Shown here in pieces: positions 57,731-64,000 of a DNA stretch of 64,000 nt. The notes under the pieces are model-generated. The model had not been told where the DNA came from. It was given only the letters and a program-made list of their open reading frames with translations, and did no database searches. Positions within the stretch are counted from its first letter, which is position 1. Each line of letters opens with the position of its first letter. Origin of the DNA: Cladorhizidae sp. MBARI D1340-BT2 (Eukaryota; Porifera; Demospongiae; Poecilosclerida; Cladorhizidae); contig JAQNBH010000011.1 in assembly GCA_028752905.1 (NCBI GenBank), forward strand, positions 25,748,333 through 25,812,332. Direction: 5' to 3'. Both the position numbers and the translations under genes were made by a program.

Positions 57731-58072
57731 AAGTCACTGTTACTGGATTGAATTTGGGCCTGGCGATCATCTTGGTGCTGATCATTATGCTCATCATTAT
57801 GCTAATCAGTGCATATTTCATTTATGTGGTAAGTGATGTGTGTGTGTGTGTGGTGTGTGCTGTAATATCAATTAACTCTCTTACAATGTCATGCACTAGT
57901 GCCAGAAGATGTGGTTTCATAACTTGTTGTTAAGATTTTTAGAGATCCATAGTTTCTGAACACTTCCCTGTATGAACTTGCTATAATTATTATAGATCTC
58001 TCTGGGTGCTCTCTTTTGATATTATAAAAGGTGAAGTGTGAAGAATCTATGGAGCTCCCAAAAAGTTACTAA
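57731..58072 (+). CDS. Candidate last two exons of a single-pass membrane protein gene (partial)
   Basis: Exon A, 57731-57828, follows atctttgtag and ends at atgtg|gtaagt. It is open and encodes VTVTGLNLGLAIILVLIIML and IIMLISAYFIYV, a strong membrane helix of about 25 residues. Exon B begins at 58031 after attataaaag, continues in phase and encodes VKCEESMELPKSY then TAA (58070-58072), a short tail as expected inside the cell. Donor, acceptor, phase and topology agree, which is why this is preferred over chance. Upstream exons, and so the outer domain and the identity, are not visible. It may be the only host gene portion in the window. Confidence 0.4.
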
Positions 58073-58340
58073 AACACATCATCCTGGCATTTCTCCTTCC
58101 AAGGACTACGAGTTTTGCTGCCACACTCTATTTTGTATTGTATATAAAGTTCAGTGCTTAAGCACAAGACCCAACATCCTTAGAGATAGTGTTTTTAAGG
58201 AGTTAAATATTCACAGTGTGCATGGCTACCATCGAGTCTGCAAATAGGTACCTAAGAGCAATAGGGCATGTTGTGTAGTTGCTCTACACAATCCACGAAT
58301 ATCCTTCCCCCCCCTCCCCCTCCCCCAGCAAGTCATCTAG
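58073..58340. other. Possible 3' UTR and spacer
   Basis: AT-rich sequence after the TAA at 58072. A C-rich stretch lies at 58308-58327. No gene. Confidence 0.4.
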
Positions 58341-58355
58341 AAAGTTATAGAGAAA

Positions 58356-58559
58356 ATGTTGTCGGGAGTGGGGGGGAATGCATGGCAGTCGGTCACCACT
58401 GAAGTGATAATCAAATCTTTCAAAACTTGCAGCATTTTAGTTGAGGCAGATGAGGCAGATGGTCACATGATAATATCATTCAAGCCCGGGAAAGCAGCAA
58501 ACATTGCCAGTGAGATGGCCAATCTCCACAGAAAAGATCAAACACCACAGAAAAGGTGA
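58356..58559 (+). pseudogene. Fragment like the C-terminus of a pogo-type transposase
   Basis: NAWQSVTTEVIIKSFKTCSI followed by an acidic stretch (EADEADG) has the pattern of the segment after the DDE_1 core in pogo/jerky proteins (W.si....i..SF..CgI, then D/E-rich). The same position in the element at 54990 reads VSTA.ESISKDVIARSFLYC. Only this piece is present; nothing upstream matches. Weak but specific pattern. Confidence 0.45.
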
Positions 58560-58984
58560 GAGAGACTGACAGTGGCAATCCCTTGACAAGCAATGAAACT
58601 AACTACGAAGAAGATGAAACTGGAATAGCAGACAAAGGCTAGCACGAGCACTGCTATTATCAAAATTGTCACCTTTTCATGATGTTGTGCAACTAAATTA
58701 TCGGCCAAAAATAACCTAATGTTATGTTTTCGAACAACGTATATGCTTACGTTTTGAGAGAAAGCATTGCGTGTGTATTCCTTAGTGTTTTTCCAAGTGT
58801 CCTTTGAAAGCGTAGCAGCGTTGTGCAGCTGGTATGCATGCGTGGCATAGTATAAACGTTTACGTGGGTATGTTTAGTCACTTGCTCGAGTAGTTTACAG
58901 CTCTCCTTCTCTTGCTATGGTGTATCGTCCTACAAAAAGTAAAAGCAATGAATTCCAAACCTTAACCTAAGTCTTGAAGCACCC
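58560..58984. other. Spacer, no gene seen
   Basis: Unique sequence without open frames of note. Confidence 0.5.
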
Positions 58985-59690
58985 AATTGATGTATATACC
59001 CGACCTTCCATTCTTCCCATTAGGACTAGAGCATGTAAATACCCTAACTTCCATTCTTCCTATTAGGACTAGAGCACAACCTTCCATTCTTACCATGAAG
59101 ACTAGAGCATGTATAAACTGTACCAAACCTTCCATTCTTCCTATGACGACTAGAGCATGTATATACACAACCTTCCATTCTTCCCATGAGGACTACAGCA
59201 TGTATATACCCAACCTTTCATTCTTCCCATGTGGACTAGAGCATGTATATACCCAACCTTCCTTTCTTCCCATGAGGACTAGCATGTATATTCCCAACAA
59301 TCCATTCTTCCCATGAAGACTAGAGCATGTATATACCCAACCTTCCATTCTTCCCATGAGGACTAGAACATGTATATACCCAACTTCCATTCTTCCCATG
59401 AGGACTAAAGCAAGTATATACCCAACCTTCCATTCTTCCCATGAGGACTAGAGCATGTATATACCCAACCTTCCATTCTTCCCATGAGGATTAGAGCATG
59501 TATAATCCCAACCTTCCATTCTTCCCATGAAGACTGGAGCATGTATATACCCAACCTTCCATTCTTCCCATGAGGACTAGAGCAAGTATATACCCAACCT
59601 TCCATTCTTCCCATGAGGACTAGAGCATATATATACCCAACCTTCCATTCTTCTCCATGAGGACTAGAGCATGTATATAATATTAACAAC
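58985..59690. repeat. 43-bp minisatellite
   Basis: About 16 copies of a unit ccaaccttccattcttccca followed by tgaggactagagcatgtata and tac; several copies lack a few bases. Open frames on the minus strand (words like PHGKNGRLGIYML) are by-products. Confidence 0.94.
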
Positions 59691-60815
59691 CTGGGCTCCT
59701 CTAGCATCGAGGCAGGAGGAATAGGGTCAAGGATCTGTTGAATTTGTGTGTGAAATATAAACTCTAATAAACTGTGTAATGAATAGGCTTTGTATATATA
59801 ATAACTTAAGATGTCCCGAGAAACTGGCAACAAGAAAGCAGAGTAATCATCACTGGTATGGCTGCTCCTACAGTTACCCTAGCCCTCTCCTCAGCCCCAT
59901 TGCAATAGGTCACTACGTGATTTGGCTGCATTCTGCAATGACCAGAATGCTTGCATTCATGCAAGTTGTGAATTATTTACAAGGAGAGTGGATTAGCAAA
60001 CCAAATCCACTACTAATACAATACATCATAGTGCACATACTATTAACTTCGTGAACTGCTCAGCCAAGTGCCTACTTGAGGGCACGCTCAATTATTTCAG
60101 CAAGCAGTGCAGGTGATAATAGCTGAACTTGATAAGAGTTTGTTGTCATGCACTCCAGGATGTACATGACTTGCTAGCGAACAGGAAAACTTTCAAATGT
60201 GCTAAATTCTAATCATTAAAAAAAAAAGTTTTAGCTGTAAAAAATTAGAATTTCTAAAAATAGCTACATAGTGATTGGTATAGGGTGTGGCCTTGGGTGA
60301 CTAAGCTAGAGAGATAGAGATGGAACTGAGACCATGGCTAGTAAATCCTTGTACAGTTACTTTCAACCTGTGTAAGACCTTCCTAGCACCAGTGCGCTGC
60401 TATCAGAGCCTGCTAGTTCATATGAACAACCAGCAGAGATTACTGAGTAAGCCTTGTTGAAGGGCAATATGGCAGCCATTTCTCACTCCTCAAGGAGCTA
60501 GAGGTCATTCACCCACACGCATTCATAATTAGGAGGTGTGTTTGCATATTTTTTCTTTGCAAATTTTATACTTTCATAATTTATTCTGAAGTTGGTTTTT
60601 TGCTTTGATGTGAATATTACAACCTTCAAAACTCTGTCTACATGATATACAGTCAAATTACATTACAAACTGTTACAAAAGAAATTTATTTTATTTTATA
60701 TAGAAATCAAGATCATAAGGAAGTCCTGCTGTTGCTGTTCCATAACAAGGTCTGAGTTTTTCTAGAGCGACTGTTGTTTTTACAATGTAGTGTAGATTAA
60801 TTGTAGCCAGGTACA
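59691..60815. other. Spacer with a possible decayed transposase N-terminus
   Basis: Mostly featureless. At 60334 an ATG opens MASKSLYSYFQPV then TAA; after the stop the same frame reads DLPSTSALLSEPASSYEQPA. Such short Ser-rich starts are common in pogo-like and hAT proteins, but no domain follows. No other feature. Confidence 0.3.
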
Positions 60816-63800
60816 CCAGATTTCATGGCTTGATTCACACCAGAGTTCATGTCTTGCTACATATCAGAGTTCATAGCTTTATACACATCAGATTTCATGG
60901 CTTGGTGCACGCCAGAGTTCATGGCTTGATACACACCAGAGTTCATAGCTCGATACACACCAGACTTCATGTCTTGATACACACCAGAGTTCATAGCTTA
61001 ATGCACACCAGAGTTCATGGCTTGTTACATACCTGAGTTCATGGCTAGATGCATACCAGAGTTCATGGCTTGATGCACACTAGAGTTCATGGCTTGGTAC
61101 ACACCAGAGTTCATGGCTTGACACACCTGTGTTCATGACTTGCTGCACACCACAGTTCATGACTGCTACACACCAGAGTTCATGTCTTACTACACACCAG
61201 AGTTCATAATATATTGATACAGACCAGCGTTCATAGCTTGATACCCATCAAAGTTCATGGCTTGATGCAAACCAGAGTTCATGGATTTATGCACACCAGA
61301 GTTCATGGCTTGATGTACACTAGAGTTCATGGCTTGATTCACACCATAGTTCATGGCTTGATGCACACCGGTGTTCATATCTTGATACAGACCAGAGTTC
61401 ATAGCCTGATACCCAACAGAGTTCATGGCTTGATGCACTCCAGGGTTCATGGCTTGATGCAAACTAGAGTTCATGGCTTGATGCACACTTGAGTTCATGC
61501 CTTGTTGCATACCTGAGTTCATGGCATGATATAACACAAGAGTTCATGACTTGATGCGCACCAGAGTCAATGACTTGATGCACACCTGCATTCATGGCTT
61601 GATACACAACAGATTTTATAGCTTGATGCACACCAGATTTCATGGCTTGCTGCACATCAGTGTTCAAGCTTGAAGTACACCAGAGTTCATGGCTTGATGG
61701 ACACCAAAGTTTATTGCTTGATGCGTACCAGAGTTCATGGCTTGATGCAAACCAGAGTTCATGGCTTGATGCACACCAGAGTTCATGGCATGATGCACAC
61801 CAGAGTTCATAGGTGGTGCAAACCAGAGTTAAGTGCTTGATATACACCAGAATTCATGGCTTGCTACACAGTTCATTGCTTGATGCATACCAGAGTTCAT
61901 AGCTTGATGTACACCTGAGTTCATGGTTTGATGCACACCAGAGATCATGGCTTGCTGCAAACCGCAATTCATAGCTTGATGCACACCAGAGTTCAAGGCT
62001 TGATGCACACCAGATTTCATGGCTTGATACACACAAGAGTTCATGGCTTGACACACCAGAATTCATGGCTTTCTGCATGCCAGAGTTCATGAATTTATAC
62101 AGAGTTCATGACTGCTACACTCCAGAGTACATGGCTTGATGCACAGCAGAGTTCATAGCTCGATACACACCAGAGTTCATAGCTCTATACACACCAGAGT
62201 TCATGTCATGCTACACACCAGAGTTTGTAACTTTATAAATATCAGTGTTCATGGCTTGATGCACGCCATAGTTCATAGCCTGCAGCATGCCAGAGTACAT
62301 GGCTTCCTACACACCAGAGTTCATGGCTTGATGCAACCCAGAGTTCATGGCTTGATGCACACCAGAGTTCATGGCTTGATACAGGGTTCATGACAACAGA
62401 CTTCATGGCTTGCTACACACCAGAGTTCATAGCTTGATACAGACCAGAGTTCATAGCTTGATACCCACCAGATTTCATGGCTTGATGCACAACCGAGTTC
62501 ATGGCTTAATGCGCTCCCGAGTTCATGTCTTGAAGTAAACCAGAGTTCATGGAATGATGCATACCAGAGTTCATGACTTGATGCACACCACAGTTCATGT
62601 CTTGATACACACCAGAGTTCATAGCTTGATACAGACCAGAGTTCATATATTGATACTCACCAGAGTTCATGGCTTGATGCACACCAGAGTACATGGCTTA
62701 ATGCACACCATAATTCATAGCTTGATGCAAACAAGAGTTCATGGCTTGATACAGAGTGCATGGCTACTGACACCAGAGTTCATGGCTTGATACACACCAG
62801 AGTTCATGGCTTGATGCACACCAGAATTCATATAGTTCATATCTTGCTGCGCCCCCGAGTTAATGGCTTGATGCACATTCGAGTTCATGGCTTGATGCAT
62901 ACCAGAGTTGATGGCTTGAATCATATCAGAGTTCATGGCTTGGTACACACAAGGTTTCATGGCTTGACACACCAGAGTTCATGGCTTGCTGCATGACAGA
63001 GTTCATAGCTTGCAGCACGCCGGAGTTCATGGCTTCCTACACACCAGAGTTCATGGTTTGATGCACCCCAGAGTTCATGGCTTGATGCACACCAGAGTTC
63101 ATCGCTTGATACAGAGTTTATAACTGCTAAATAACAGACTTCATGGCTTGCTGCACACCAGAGTTCATAGCTTGATACAGACCAGAGTTCATAGCGTGAT
63201 ACCCACCAGATTTCATGGCTTGATGCACAACAGAGTTCATGGCTTGATGCGCACCCGAGTTCATGTCTTAAAGTCAACCAGAGTTCATTGATTGATGAAC
63301 ACCAGAGTTCATGACTTGATGCACACCACAGTTCATGTCTTGATAAACACCAGAGTTCATAGCTTGATACAGACCAGAATTCATATAATTATTGATACTC
63401 ACCAGAGTTCATGGCTTGATGCACACCAGAGTACATGGCTTGATGCACACCATTATTCATAGCTTGATGCACTCCAGAGTGCATGGCTTGATGCAAACCA
63501 GGGTTCATGGCTTGATGCACACCAGAGTTCATATATTTCATCTTTTGCTGCACCCCCGAGTTCATGGCTTGATGCACATCCGAGTTCATGGATTGATGCA
63601 CATCAGAGTTCATGGCTTGATGCACACCGGAGTTCATGGCTTGCTACACACCAGAGATCATGGCTTGATGCACACCCGAGTTCATGTCTTAAAGTCAACC
63701 AGAGTTCATTGATTGATGAACACCAGAGTTCATGACTTGATGCACACCACAGTTCATGTCTTGATAAACACCAGAGTTCATAGCTTGATACAGACCAGAA

Positions 63801-64000
63801 TTCATATAATTATTGATACTCACCAGAGTTCATGGCTTGATGCACACCAGAGTACATGGCTTGATGCACACCATTATTCATAGCTTGATGCACTCCAGAG
63901 TGCATGGCTTGATGCAAACCAGGGTTCATGGCTTGATGCACACCAGAGTTCATATATTTCATCTTTTGCTGCACCCCCGAGTTCATGGCTTGATGCACAT
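60816..64000 (+). repeat. 24-bp minisatellite, second forward array, open at window end
   Basis: About 130 copies of the same 24-bp unit as 36188-51486, same orientation, with different higher-order patterns: a block from about 63255 recurs from about 63676 (421 bp), and a weaker match lies at 62500-62700 (about 740 bp earlier). It begins at about 60816 after unique sequence and continues beyond the window. Frames on both strands are by-products. Confidence 0.95.
63255..64000. repeat. 421-bp tandem duplication at the window end
   Basis: The sequence from about 63255 (cacccgagttcatgtcttaa) repeats at 421-bp distance; the stretches I compared (63280-63560 against 63701-63981) appear identical. 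Confidence 0.85.

Noticed and set aside
58962..59833. Frames with PHGKNGRLGIYML repeats
   Set aside because: Products of the 43-bp minisatellite.

Overview
This window is eukaryotic, almost certainly metazoan. It has GT-AG introns, one of only 56 bp, and transposase relics of animal-type families (piggyBac, Tc1/mariner, pogo/CENP-B-like, hAT, a DUF7869-type element and a Ty3/gypsy-like pol). It also carries long satellites and many CTAGCTAG-type stretches. The style recalls sponge or other early-branching animal genomes, but that is an impression, not a demonstrated assignment. No bacterial operons, rRNA, tRNA or CRISPR arrays were seen. No complete host gene is present; at most a few candidate host exons are.

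Layout. 1-5670: an irregular ~180-bp AT-rich satellite, split by a piggyBac element (1555-3437) that sits exactly in a TTAA duplication and has lost its catalytic core. 5688-6760: (ATT)n, (TAA)n and (CAT)n microsatellites. 7021-10990: a piggyBac transposase fragment fused to a decayed Ty3/gypsy-like pol in which integrase precedes reverse transcriptase; a TTAA-flanked MITE-like element (8513-9377) cuts the integrase. 11009-14273: a terminal-repeat-like sequence, two candidate exons and a 34-bp minisatellite. 14605-22587: a ~52-bp minisatellite containing a 6.0-kb DNA transposon with perfect 36-bp inverted repeats and a DUF7869-like gene, which itself contains a Tc1/mariner relic. 22588-29023: a hAT fragment, a minus-strand piggyBac relic with a repeat-expanded acidic N-terminus, and a TTAA-flanked piggyBac element with a 21-bp minisatellite at its last catalytic motif.

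29400-34365: another minisatellite, a candidate transmembrane exon, a poly-C tract and a second large block of the ~180-bp satellite. 34366-51486: 17 kb of a 24-bp minisatellite arranged in higher-order repeats (762 bp, ~1628 bp, ~1696 bp) with one internal inversion. 51487-58600: minus-strand piggyBac, a hAT C-terminus split by tandem repeats, a pogo/CENP-B-like element, a short minisatellite, and two exons that look like the end of a single-pass membrane protein gene. 58985-59690: a 43-bp minisatellite. 60816-64000: the 24-bp minisatellite again, running off the window.

How it fits together: this is a repeat-dense, low-gene region. Transposons have landed in tandem arrays, and tandem arrays have grown inside or against transposon coding sequence. 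All transposase genes seen are broken by stops, frameshifts or insertions. The most notable points are the insertions whose empty sites can be predicted exactly, the integrase-before-RT pol order, the higher-order structure of the 24-bp array, and minisatellite growth at conserved transposase motifs. Most open reading frames in the arrays are a by-product of unit lengths divisible by three.
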